This document shows positions 1 to 11,166 of a stretch of 64,000 nucleotides of DNA, piece after piece. The translations under genes were made by a program, and so were the position numbers. Origin of the DNA: Absidia repens (lineage: Eukaryota > Mucoromycota > Mucoromycetes > Mucorales > Cunninghamellaceae); the NCBI GenBank assembly GCA_002105175.1, contig MCGE01000033.1, forward strand, positions 248,001-312,000, given 5' to 3'. Position 1 is the first letter of the stretch. Every line of letters begins with the position of its first letter. The notes under the pieces were generated by a model. The model ran no database searches, was not told the origin of the DNA, and saw only the letters and a list, made by a program, of their open reading frames with translations.

Positions 1-293
1 TATCGATATCACTTCCGTTTTCACACAAGTCAGGAGTCGCAATAGTCTACACGTGTTTGACAATACAAGCATTTGAGAGAAGTACCAATCACCAAATCAT
101 TCACACGGATGGCTGCATCTGTGGTCTATTTGAATAATAATAATCATAATAACAACAAATGTGTCACGAGGTTTCCTTATCGCTGATTTTCACTATGTCC
201 AATTATTTTGTACTTATCTTTTCAATACCTTCATTCACCTAACGACCAAGCCAAAAGTACCTTGTCTAACATTTCGGCATCCCGGACCCATTT
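1..293. other. No gene seen
   Basis: AT-rich sequence beyond the 3' end of the small minus-strand gene that follows. The open frames here on the plus strand lie antisense to that gene's last exon or are low complexity. I see no splice-linked coding stretch. Confidence 0.5.
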
Positions 294-975
294 TCAAATA
301 TCACCCAGTGGATTCACCGCTCCATCTGATAAGCGCATTTTGAAATCCAAAGCCGAAGTGCGCAACCCAGGATTGAGCATATTCATATCTGTGTCGCCAT
401 CCATGCCACCCATTTCAGAGCTTTGCCAAGAACATCGCATAAAAATATACCCACACAAGTTGATTGTTCAGATTTGTCATTCGAGTCCGGTACACACACA
501 CAAAATAAAAAAACCGAAGAAAAAAAGAAAAAACAGAAGACAGTTGATATATTTGGTTAATTGCGTGTATCAGGGTTTGTAAGCAAAAAAAAAAAAAAAA
601 AGATAGTGGTGGGCGTAAATCTAAAAGAGGAATAATAATATATATGCGGGTTAGTGTATGAAGTCAACTGGTCAGCACAAGAATTCATAATAAGATATAA
701 ATGTGATCCTACCTGATAGGAAGAGAGCCCACCCAAAAACGCTGTGCTTTGAGCATGACAAACGAAGTGTCTCGTCATCATTTTTTTTTTTTTTTGGTTC
801 ATGGGGCATTGCTAATTGGGAATAGATATCATCTACTATAATACAACATGAAGAAAAAGAGACAGATATATCAGTATATCGTTATGCCTGAAAGAATCCC
901 TTGTTTCTTACCTTGAGCTAACTTGTCAATGCCCGCACCAAATGAGTCGCAATTGCCAGTTGAGACTTCCGTCAT
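294..975 (-). CDS. Small unidentified three-exon protein (about 82 aa)
   Basis: Not recognised. Three minus-strand exons join in frame through canonical GT-AG introns: about 912-975 (ATG at 975), 713-770 and 294-420. They total 249 nt, an exact multiple of three, ending in TGA. The predicted protein starts MTEVSTGNCDSFGAG and ends DGAVNPLGDI. It has no signal peptide or obvious membrane segment; the C-terminal third is rich in Met, Gly and Asp. It follows the histidine kinase on the same strand with about 350 bp between, so it is probably a separate gene. Support is only the splice-phase consistency and the non-repetitive composition of the last exon; exon 2 could be chosen differently. Confidence 0.4.
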
Positions 976-1326
976 CCATGATATAAAAAAAAAATGAAAT
1001 AAGCGCTTTATTAATGGATAATATATATGAGATGACTGATAAAAGATAAAAATAATAATGAATGAATGGTCTAAAGGATGGAGGAGGGGTGGGGAGAATA
1101 TTGTACACGGATAATGAAGTAAGAGATAAAAGAGAGGTTAGGGACATGTGATATGACTGATATGAAGGCGTTGGTTGATTGTTATTTGTTGATGGTGACA
1201 AGAATGATTCGAGATGATGAATGATAATGATGATGTAGATTGCGATGGTAAGAGTTAATGATGGTGATGCAGAGATGAGAGTCATGATTGGCAACGATAA
1301 TGCTTCCTGTTGGTAATAGATCTATG
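976..1326. other. Intergenic, histidine kinase 3' side
   Basis: Low-complexity AT-rich DNA. On the minus strand an AATAAA lies near 1010, a plausible polyadenylation signal for the histidine kinase. The long minus-strand open frame across this stretch is Ile/Ser/Leu-rich and looks non-coding. Confidence 0.4.
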
Positions 1327-1848
1327 TCAAGGACTTGATTCTTGGCCAAAGCTGTTGTCATTTGTCAAGTTAGACGGGGAGGAGATGTCGGTGGTGTCGG
1401 GTTTGTGATTCTTGATTGTATTCAAAGAAGGTGACGTAGGAGCAGTTGTTGTAGAAAAAGCAGTCGAAACTGTGTTTGTGGAGCCAGCGGTAGTTGATGA
1501 TATAGAAGATGATCGCAGTGACAGTCGTTCCTGATCGTCTTCTTCATGCTGTTGTGACACTATATCTGTTGCTGAGGGTGGTGGCGGTGATGATGATGAT
1601 GGTGATGATGGGATTTCGTTCGATTTCAGAGTAGGATTCAATTCGCGGAGAGTGGAAACAAGTACATTGGTATTCATTGGCTTCGTCATGTAAGCGTCCA
1701 TGTTTGCATTCATGCAGATATCGCGTGCTGACGATTGAACGTCCGCTGTCAGTGCAATGATAGGAAGTCGACCTGTGTCAGATGATTCAAGTGCCCGTAT
1801 TCGTCTTGTTGCTTCTACTCCATCACACTAGTTACGGTTATACAACAA

Positions 1849-1883
<35 letters not shown>

Positions 1884-1904
1884 ATGAGTATTTCAGTCTA
1901 TGGC

Positions 1905-1958
<54 letters not shown>

Positions 1959-4900
1959 TACCTTTGGCATGTGATGATCAAAGAATCCAACCGAGAAGTA
2001 ATTCATGGGCCGTTGTTGATACAGGTGTATAGCTTCTTCCCCATTATTGGCGCTTTCCACTTCGAATCCCATTTTTTCGAGTTGCTTACGGAGGAGTTTT
2101 TGAGCCACCATGTTGTCTTCGGCGATAAGTACAGGTCGTTCCTTGAAGTAAGCCAGTTCGTCCATATTCGAATAGTCGCTGATTCGGGTACCATATTGCT
2201 GTGATGAAGATTTACTACCAGAATTTGAATCAGATAGCTGACGACGGTGTTGTTGTTGATGGCGATGATATGTGTGTTGTTGTTGGTTGAGTTGTTGCAT
2301 AGGCATTGAGTTATGTCTTGGATGATCGACTATCTGTTCTATGATTCGCAGTAGCTTCGCACGTCTTGCTGGTTTCGCCATTTTGACCATTCTACCACGT
2401 CGATCCGACGCTCCGTTAATCGCTTCTGCCGCCACTTTGTGTCCTTCGGTCGCTGGTGCATACAAAAGTACAATATGGAGTTCGCATTCTGGGTCATCGT
2501 CCACGCTTTGTAGCTGTTGAGCAATAAAACTGTTCGGTTTTGGTGGGATATCTAATAGTAGTATCTTGTAGTGTTCCTGAAGCGCACGAGAGACAGCATG
2601 TTGTATGTCTGCAGTTCGATCCACTTGGAACTCAGGCAAGAGTGATTTCACCATAGTTGACGTATGATCGTGATATGTTGCCAGTAAGATGCTGTATTGA
2701 GAGAGTTGGGAGATACTGGACGCGAAGCTCTCCAACGTATGGATTTTCTTGTCCTTTTGCACCATCACAGAAAACCAAAAGTTGGATCCATAGTTCGGTT
2801 GAGATTCTACATTCATTGTTCCCAGCATGAGTCGTACCAGTTGTAAGCAGATTGAAAGTCCCAATCCTGTTCCACCATACATCCGCGTTGTGCTTCCGTC
2901 CACTTGAGAGAATGGTTCAAAGAGATTGCGTTGTTGTTCAGGTCGAATGCCAATACCAGTATCAATCACTTCAAACCGTAGCCCAATATAATCGTCTTCA
3001 CGGACTTCATCTTCCAAATGACATCGAATCACCACACCACCCTGATGAGTAAACTTGATAGCATTGCCAAGTAAGTTGGTCAATATTTGTCGGAGCCGAG
3101 AAGAATCGCCAATAATAGTTTTGGGGACATTTTGATCGATGATGTACGCCAATTCCAATCCTTTTCGAGCCGCCAAGGAGCTGAGGATTTCAATGGTGTC
3201 CGCAATTACCTCTTCCACGACCAGAGAGCCCAAATCCAGAGATACTTTTCCAGCTTCCAATTTTGAAAAATTCAGGAGATCATCTACACGATTTTTTTTT
3301 TTTTAAAAAAAAAGGTAAGCAAAAGCACGGTCATTTCCATATCAAATCATCATCAGCAAATCTTACCAATAATCTTGAGCAGCATTTCACAGCTTTCTTT
3401 GGCAGTATGTACAATGTCCAACTGTTCTCCATCCAATGATGTTTCCGATAACAAGGAGATCATTCCATAAAAACCAGAAAATGGAGTTCGTAGTTCATGA
3501 GACATATTCGCCAAAAAGTCCGCCTTGAGTTTCATTGCCCGTAAAGCAGCTTCCTTGCTTTTCCGTGCTTCTTCCAGGGCCGCCTTTTGATTTTCGATCA
3601 TCTTGACATTGGCGTAAGTCACTTTTTGAATACTTTTGAATAGAAGGGCGTTTGTCACACTGATACCAACTTGCTGAGATAATAGCCGGAGGACCACCTC
3701 ATGCCTGAATGTTAGCGATCCCACCGCACCTTCAATATAAATGCATCCAACGATAGCACTTTTGTGGGTAATAGGTGTACATATCACTGATTTGGCACAT
3801 GTTTCACAGTCAGAGAACCGAGAGTCTTGTTGTATGTCAGAGACGAGCAATGATTCTTGAGCATGAATGGCATATCGGGTCACACGAGTCACAACGGAGT
3901 CAGCTTCTTCAGATAGCAGCTTGGGCTTCTTCAATATCTTGCAACCTAGATATCAAAATAAAAATAAAAATAAAAATAAAAATAAAAATAAAACGGTGAG
4001 ATGGTCACTATATTCATCAAGTATCCCCATTCTTTTTTGTTTACCTTCTGCTTGAGATCCAGTACCCATGATTAAAAATGAAGTGTTTTCCTTGATGATA
4101 ATAACACCGGATTCAGCACCAGAGTTTTCCAAAATAATCTATTGTTCATCAGATAGCATGCAAACAATATGAGTAAAACAATCATCCGTCACATACATTG
4201 CTTTTTTTTAAAACCTTACTTGTAGCATTTGTTTCATCAACAGTTCGAAGTTCATTTCGCTAGAGATAACTTGGGAGCTTTTAAGGATAGATGCCAGATC
4301 GACCACGTCAAGAGCCAGTAGAGTTTCTTCAGGAGTCGCTTCATGGTTGGAGATGTCGGTGTGTAGGAATTGTTCCGCAAGACTGAAATCACTGACGGAA
4401 TCTCGGTTGGGTAAAGTAGATGAAGATGGCAGTGTTTCTGTTTGGACGTGGACTGATTTTGACATGACTAATCGATCGTCGTCATCATTTGTGTTACTGA
4501 CTCCACGCGAGTTTCTGATAAATTCTGACAGTTGATTTCCTTTCCCGTAGCATCCTTGGTGTCGATAACCAGTTGTTGCCTTTTCCAGTAAGAGAATAGC
4601 CACATGTCGAGATCCGTTGCGCATATAGTATTTGCCAGCAAATTCATACATGACGTTCATTTCCAGTTGCCATTCCCCAGCTTTCGCTTCATCAATTGCT
4701 TGATCGTAAAGTTGTTCCGTTCGACGGATGTCGTCATCCATTAACGAAGATAATTCCGCATCCTATATTATATGATAGATCAAAGATAAATCAAGTTCAT
4801 TAGTGGGCCAGTCTATTTAAAAGTATCCTTTTTTTATCACTGAGCATAATCAACCCTATGCACTTACAATCAGAGTAACAAACATTTGAAGATTGATTTT

Positions 4901-7900
4901 GCTAAAAACAAAAAGGGAAAGAAAATAAAAAAGAGGAGTCAGCTCAAAACAACTAAATGAATAAATAGCATACACTGCCAGTTCTAAATTTCAAACTTAC
5001 GAATGACTGGCCCATTCTTCGAGCTTTCGCCTGTTCGTGTCAATCAGTGGCCTGAATTCGGCTTCTTTGCTTTGATCTTGACGTATGCACTGTATCATGG
5101 CCAAGCAGTAGAAGAATAACATCCAGTGAGTATGGCGAAAAGAGGGTTGTTCGGCAGCCACAGAAGCAAACTGTTGACCAATAAGGACGGCATTTTCATG
5201 AAATCCAAACATCATAAGAATAACGAGCTTCATACCATAAAACCAGTACATAGGGAGTATTTCCTTCGCTTCCTTTTCATGCATTTTCATCATGTATTCC
5301 TTTTCGTTGAAATTGTGATCGTCAAAAATAGCATCACCTGTGAGCTTGGTCTTGCCTTGTAAAGCCATCACCGCCCGGATCGTCGTCATAGCCATCACGG
5401 AGGTACCTGCCGTTTTGTTCCATCCATCCACTTCATCCAAACACATTTTGGCTTCCCTCAAGGTATCAGATAAAGGTTCACCGCCGAATAACATCCAGTG
5501 GCCATATGAAGATGAGAGAAAGTCGCAGATATCCGGTCACCACCCAATAATGCCTGTTTCAAGGCTTGATGGAACATAGGCATGGCATCGCGGTAATGTC
5601 CTTCCCAAACACTAAGGTACGCCCCGTACATATGCTTTGCTCTTGCGCATTCCGAATTGCCACCGTATTGATTGCACAACGTCACGCCAATCTGACCCAC
5701 TTTTTGACCGAATTCATAATCCTTGTAAAGCACCATGGCAGCCATGCCAAAAAATACCAATCCGACGCCGGTGGAGGGACTAATAGTGCCTTGTAAAAAC
5801 GTCTTTTTCACCAATCGACAACTAACAGCCATAACAGCTTTTGTATCGTTCATCCAATATCCCCATATACACCTATGTTTATATAAAAAAAAAAAAAGAA
5901 TCAGTCAATTTTCTTATTCCTCACTAAAAATCAAAAAAAAAGAGTTCACCTACATTTCTTCCATGATAGAGAGACGCGTCCGAATCAAATGATTTTCACA
6001 AACAGGTAACTTGAAGATATTTTCCATTCCCATTTCTACAACATCGTGTCGGGTATCTTGATATAATTGTTGTAGTTCGGAATCGGTGAAATCCAAGGAC
6101 ACATTTTCCGCACCGAGTTCACTAAGACATTCCATCAAAATATAGGCACGGCCTTGGAGTTTTTGACTGGACCACTGATGACGATGCTGGAGTCGATAGG
6201 CGGCGGCGCGATCAATGGCTGACTTGGCGTTGCTGAGAATGGTTGTCAAAAGCGGCTGTGTGAGGTCGTAGCCCATAAACCAACTGATTTCCGCCAACCG
6301 AGTGTACAAATGTAACGTTTCTTGATAGGTACTATCTACACCGTAATCCATCCATGGTTCATCCGGTAAAAGCACTTTTGCAGCAGAGTAGTAAGAGAAG
6401 GCCAAATTGTGAGCACCGGAATTGTAAGCACGGTCACCGGCTCGGATCAGAATGGCACGGTGTTTCGATTTCTTGTCAAAAAGCTTGATCAAATGTAAGG
6501 CCGCCTTGAGATGATCCGCTACCCAAAATGTATCCACTTCCGGTTCATCCATAAAGTATGTTGCAATCTTGAGATGGATCTTGTCCCGCTTTCCTGGTTT
6601 GGCGAGCAGCATGGCCGCTTGGGAGTACCTGTCGTGGCAGAATCCAAATTCGTCATTGGAGAAGGCATGAATAAATCCTTGTTGTAGTGCTGATTGGAGT
6701 CCATTGATAGCGTCAGATGAATGTCCATTGGTGGCGCCAAATGCCCCTGAAGATCCCTGTGCTGTCGGCGTTGTAACTGCAGAGGAGGACACATAGTCGT
6801 TGTTGTGAGAAAGTGATAAAGTCGAGAGAGGTGATCTAACATCCGTCGCGTCGTCTTCATTGTCAGTTTCTGCATCCGAGCAAACACTGCCTGTGGTATC
6901 GTCCATCATCAAGTGTCGTACCGTTTCGTAAGAGAACTTGTCGCCAATAAAAGCAGCCCATTTCAAAAACCGTTGTCCATCCGATGGGAGTTCCCTTAAT
7001 CGACTCACCAAGAACTTGATGTTGATGTCTTGACTTGTTTCCGCCATTTCATGCAGTAATGCCTTTTCGATTTCTTGCAGATTGTATTCCCATCGACATT
7101 GTTCCCAGGTAAAATAAATGAGGCCCTTCTTTTCCAAAGTGGTCAACAGCTGGCAAGCATAAAATGGATTTCCCTTCGTCTTCTTGGTAATAAAGTCGAC
7201 CAATGGTGTGAGTAATGCGAGATCGATTTCCTTATGACGGTGCATCGTTGTTCGTATCAAATCCATGAGCGCTGTTTGATCCATGTTTTCCAATTTCACA
7301 TAGTTGACTACAGAATGGTCGTTGCTTAGAAGAGTCGAGATCATACTAGAGTGTTCATCCGTTCGGTAAGTCACAATCACCAGAAGGTCTAGACGTGCCG
7401 CAATCAAGGAGTCCAATAATTCAATCGACGCTTCATCTGTAATTCAATTGAAGAATAAAAAAAAGTCAGAATAGTGTGGTCGGCGTTTTGTTTCGTACTT
7501 TTTTCTTTATATACCTGCTTGATGTAGATCTTCCAAAAACTAAAATACCCGCATAAATGTTATGAATGAGTTAAAACGATCGCTTTGCCTTTCCTTTTTT
7601 TTTTTTTTTTTTTGGTACTTACCAGAGTGACAAACTTGAAGTTGACCATGACTTGAAAAATTTCCAAGAAAGCCGAATGGAAGCGCATTTTAATTTCATT
7701 TCCACTCATTTCGTTTCCAAGATCAGTATCCACCACGCTCGGTTCATCTAAAAAGGCACGGATTTCAGGTACGTTGTCCATGAGCAATGTTGGCAGTTCC
7801 TTCGAGGCCTGGGACCCCAGCTGAGTTTTGAGCATGCTTGAAAACCGATCAAATTCCGCCTGCGATTCGCCCAGAATGTTCTTGAAAAAGATGGAGAGGC

Positions 7901-8594
7901 ATCGTAAAATACATCCATAAGGGGTGGGTTGCCGAGTATCAAACTTTGCTGTTGCAATATAACCATAATCCCGCGCCACTTGCTGTATACTTCGTACCAA
8001 TGTAGACTTGCCGACGCCAGAGTCACCAAAGATCGCTACCATTTCTGTAGGTTTTTTCCACCGTGCAGCGTTTGCATTTTGTCGTCGATGTTGTCCCCTT
8101 GCATTCATACCGTTGTTTATTCTGTTGAACGAGCCTTCCACTACACCGGTGTTATCGCTTGTACTGAGAGGCGTAAGGATGGTTTCGAGGTTGCTATATC
8201 GTGCAGGTTGATTTCGTTGGTTCCGTCCATATAAATAAGCAGTCTTCCGTACAATACTGGTGACAATGTCCACTTCCTTTTTCCGACCGAAGCAACCGTT
8301 GGGTAAAGTAAAAACACTGGCAATATCGTCTTTGCCGAGATTGAATGGCGAAATAGACTATAATTGACAGAAAAAAGTAATAATTAAAGTTTCTGAGTTT
8401 GAAGTTCTCAAATAAGCAAAATGTAAACATTATTGTCAATTAATTACCTGAGGATCGTTGGTGGCATCTAATTGACGTCTTACTTCTTTCAGATCTTCCC
8501 GTAAACCATGAGCACTAGTATATCGTTCATCGGGTGACTGTAGGAATAAAAAGAAATCGTAATCAAAGTAAATAAATATGATGAGTTCCAACCG

Positions 8595-8631
<37 letters not shown>

Positions 8632-9904
8632 GGAGCTTGCTTTTCTACCTTGTTTGTAAGTTTATCTATGATCGCCGATAGGACCATTGGGAGGTCAGGT
8701 CGAATTTCGTGGACAGCGGATAATCGACGATTCATAACATTGTGTACGATTTCCATGGGACTGTTGTGAGCAAAAGGCAGGGATTGAGTCAGGACAACAT
8801 AAAAGGTGATGCCAATACTGTAAAGGTCGGTCCGATGATCAGGTTGGAAGGTAGTACGACCAGTCTGTTCCGGAGACATGTACATAAGCATTTGTAAAAA
8901 GTTGGAGACGCCATGTCGATGTACCGTTTTCCGCCATCCTTCGGAAGTGAGATTGGTTTCCAAGCTTCTTGATCCAGATCCGAAGTTCCATAGTTTTACC
9001 GTACTGTTTTCAGGCCATAATAATGCGTTCAATTTGATTTCCCCATGTACAACTAATTTTTTTTTGTTCAAATAAATAAGAAAACAATAACAGGATAAGT
9101 CAATACATCAATCTAAGGGATGGGGGAGGGGCAAAAATAAATGCATAAAAGATGATATTCCCCCTTTCTCCTTTGCTTACTTTGGTGCTTGTGAATAAAT
9201 TCCAAACAATTGCAGCATTGAATAGCAAAATCCAGAAAGACATCCAAATCCATAGAAGGCGAAAGTATCATTGGTGGTTCATCAGAATGTTGATCAATAA
9301 ATTGTGACAGATCAGGTTGACAAGCATCCAATCGATTGGCACCTAAGGTTTATTTTTTTCATGTATCAAGTGATACAAGGTACAAAAAACAACAGAAAAA
9401 AAGAAATATCTTGTCAGTTTTCAATGTCACACCAGCCCAGTTCTATGTATACACACACACACGCACGCACACCTCGCACACGCACAATTGTTTGTGCTTT
9501 TTTGTTTCCTTTACCATCATATTTGAATATAATAGCAATAAGACCCTGAGGTAAATTGACTTTTTCTAAAGGCTGACATAGTAGTTGGTTGGCTTCAGGA
9601 AATCGAAAAAGCCTTTCGGCAATATGGTATTCTCGTTCTAAACGGAGTCCTTGATATGACAATTTGGCCACAATAGGAAGACTGTCCCGAGTTCTACATT
9701 ATACAAAAATAAATACATTAGTATCCTTGAAACCTATCAATCTCCTTTTTTTTTAAGAAAGAAAAGTCGTTCTTTTTTTAGCCTGCATTACCTTTCACCA
9801 CAAACCATAAGGACAGTATCACAATCCTTGTCAAGAGGTAAGGCAGAATCAAGCGAGTAGCCATTGATCTTTATGGAATCAAGATCTAGAGTGTGAAGAT
9901 TCAT
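1327..9904 (-). CDS. Group X-type hybrid histidine kinase (kinase-like/AAA/GAF/HisKA/HATPase/REC)
   Basis: A sensor kinase of about 2,350-2,400 aa in about 15 exons; ATG at 9904, TGA at 1327. Domain order from the N-terminus: a Ser/Thr-kinase-like region (9904-8450) with HGEIKLN where HRDxKxxN is expected and WNFGSG in place of DFG; a P-loop ATPase (GDSGVGKS near 8020, Walker-B-like LFLEDLHQA in the 25-nt exon 7515-7539); a long helical linker; a GAF domain (about 3650-4140); HisKA with phospho-acceptor His in MSHELRTP (near 3505); HATPase_c with N-box NLLGNAIKF and G-boxes DTGIGI and GGTGLGLSI; and a receiver with IAEDN, the FFDHHMPK Asp, and ALTAD/KP motifs. The receiver is completed only after removing the intron 1828-1961. 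This architecture is that of Candida Chk1 and S. pombe Mak2/Mak3, which act in stress and peroxide phosphorelay. Exon 9 (5002-5872) changes frame near 5488, see findings. A Ser/Thr-rich tail follows the receiver. Confidence 0.88.
1828..1961 (-). repeat. Low-complexity intron: poly-A/T plus (TA)n
   Basis: The intron that splits the receiver domain of the histidine kinase is almost entirely a homopolymer of about 30 A/T followed by about 22 TA units. Splice sites GT at 1960-1961 and AG at 1828-1829 (minus strand) restore the conserved receiver sequence across the join. Confidence 0.85.
3956..3991. repeat. (AAAAT)n short tandem repeat
   Basis: About six tandem copies of an AAAATA-type unit inside an intron of the histidine kinase, next to the exon encoding the GAF domain. 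Confidence 0.8.
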
Positions 9905-10488
9905 GACGACTATTGCTAAAGAAGCCAATAATGAATCGGCAATAAGTCAATGAAGTCACAAAAAGAAAGGGTAGTTTTTTTTTAAAAAAGAAGGAAGGAC
10001 AAAAAGGGCAATGAAAAGAAGAACAAAGGAGAAAGAAAATATAAAAAAATGATAGAAAAAATCCTCTTAACCCGAACACACCACCAGTAAGAAATACCCC
10101 GCCGTCGGATTTTCAAACCCTGCTCAAAGGCACACCGACAATTTATATATTCAAATATTGAACACATTAAAAAGAATAAAAAAAAAAAAGAAAGATAATG
10201 ATACAGCACACATAACATACATACACATACACATACACATAAAAAAAATAATACATACATATAGAAATGATTTTTTTTATTGATAAATGAGTGACATAGT
10301 AATACTAAAACTCTATCACTACAATAATTTATCACTAATTCTAAATACTAAAATTAAGAAATTAAAATCATCAATTACTTGTTTGGATCAGGTACCACCC
10401 ATTCACCATCCTAGCAGTAACACCACTACCACCGTAATTGCCAACCAATACCACTGATACTGTATGTGTGGAAGTGGACCAATGTCCC
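9905..10488. other. Histidine kinase upstream region
   Basis: AT-rich DNA upstream of the kinase ATG with poly-A/T tracts and a run of ATACAC repeats near 10205-10240. No coding exon or clear TATA element was identified. Open frames here translate to Phe/Leu/Lys runs and were not accepted. Confidence 0.4.
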
Positions 10489-10968
10489 CTATGCTGAGTC
10501 ACACGTTTTTTTGGGAGAAGGGGGTTTCAAGAGGCAGTGGTCGTGTTGGTTGGGCAAACTATCCCCTTCCATTTTCATCTTCAGTTCTCGGTAAAACGCT
10601 ATGGTGATTATCAAGACATTGGGCAGCGCCACAAAATAGAGAGTGGTTGGGACCAGACTGGACAGAAAACCATTGACCAATTCGTTGATTTTTTTTTTGT
10701 TTTTAAGAAAAAAAAAAAAGGATGGGCCACTTGTTGAACAATCACAGCATCCCTTGTCATACGATAGGGTCTCAATGTTGTTGTTGTTGTTATTCTTTTT
10801 TTTTTTTTTCATCGGCATCGATCCCGTCGGAGAATGTTGTTGTTGGCTGGTTGTAGAAAGAGAGATTGTCGCTCTGTTGTCAATAACGTGTTTGTCTTTC
10901 TGGTTATTGATCCATTGTCGCTTGGGATTTAATTTGCGGAGGGTGGGCTGTTTAAAATTGGGTACCAT
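10489..10968 (-). CDS. Doubtful single-exon small membrane protein
   Basis: An uninterrupted minus-strand frame of 159 aa from ATG 10968. The first 50 residues are basic and Gln/Ser-rich; two homopolymer stretches (Lys/Asn and Phe/Lys) follow. A hydrophobic segment, LVPTTLYFVALPNVLIITIA, could be one membrane span about 40 residues from the C-terminus. No family is recognised. Against it: poly-A and poly-T runs translate to the Lys and Phe stretches, and the opposite strand also has an open frame. For it: non-repetitive ends and position between two same-strand genes. Confidence 0.33.
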   Translation of the reverse strand: MVPNFKQPTLRKLNPKRQWINNQKDKHVIDNRATISLSTTSQQQHSPTGSMPMKKKKKNNNNNNIETLSYDKGCCDCSTSGPSFFFFLKNKKKINELVNGFLSSLVPTTLYFVALPNVLIITIAFYRELKMKMEGDSLPNQHDHCLLKPPSPKKTCDSA

Positions 10969-11166
10969 TTAGTAGATGTAGACTGTTGCAAAGCCATACA
11001 ATATGAGTTGTATGGTGGATGTTGTTAAAAAAAAAAAAAGAAAGAGCGACATCTGGGGTTCAAAATGTACATGAAAAAAAGGAAGACGTAAATATATAAT
11101 ATACATGGATAAGAAACAGGGGAGGGAGATTGATTTTATTGTAAAGAATGATTTCTATACTGCTAT

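Noticed and set aside
1782..2204. Plus-strand ORF of 140 aa with Lys and Ile/Tyr runs
   Set aside because: Antisense to the receiver-domain exons and intron of the histidine kinase.
10643..10972. Plus-strand ORF of 109 aa with Leu/Phe run
   Set aside because: Antisense to the minus-strand ORF at 10489-10968 and produced by homopolymers and CAA/TTG repeats.
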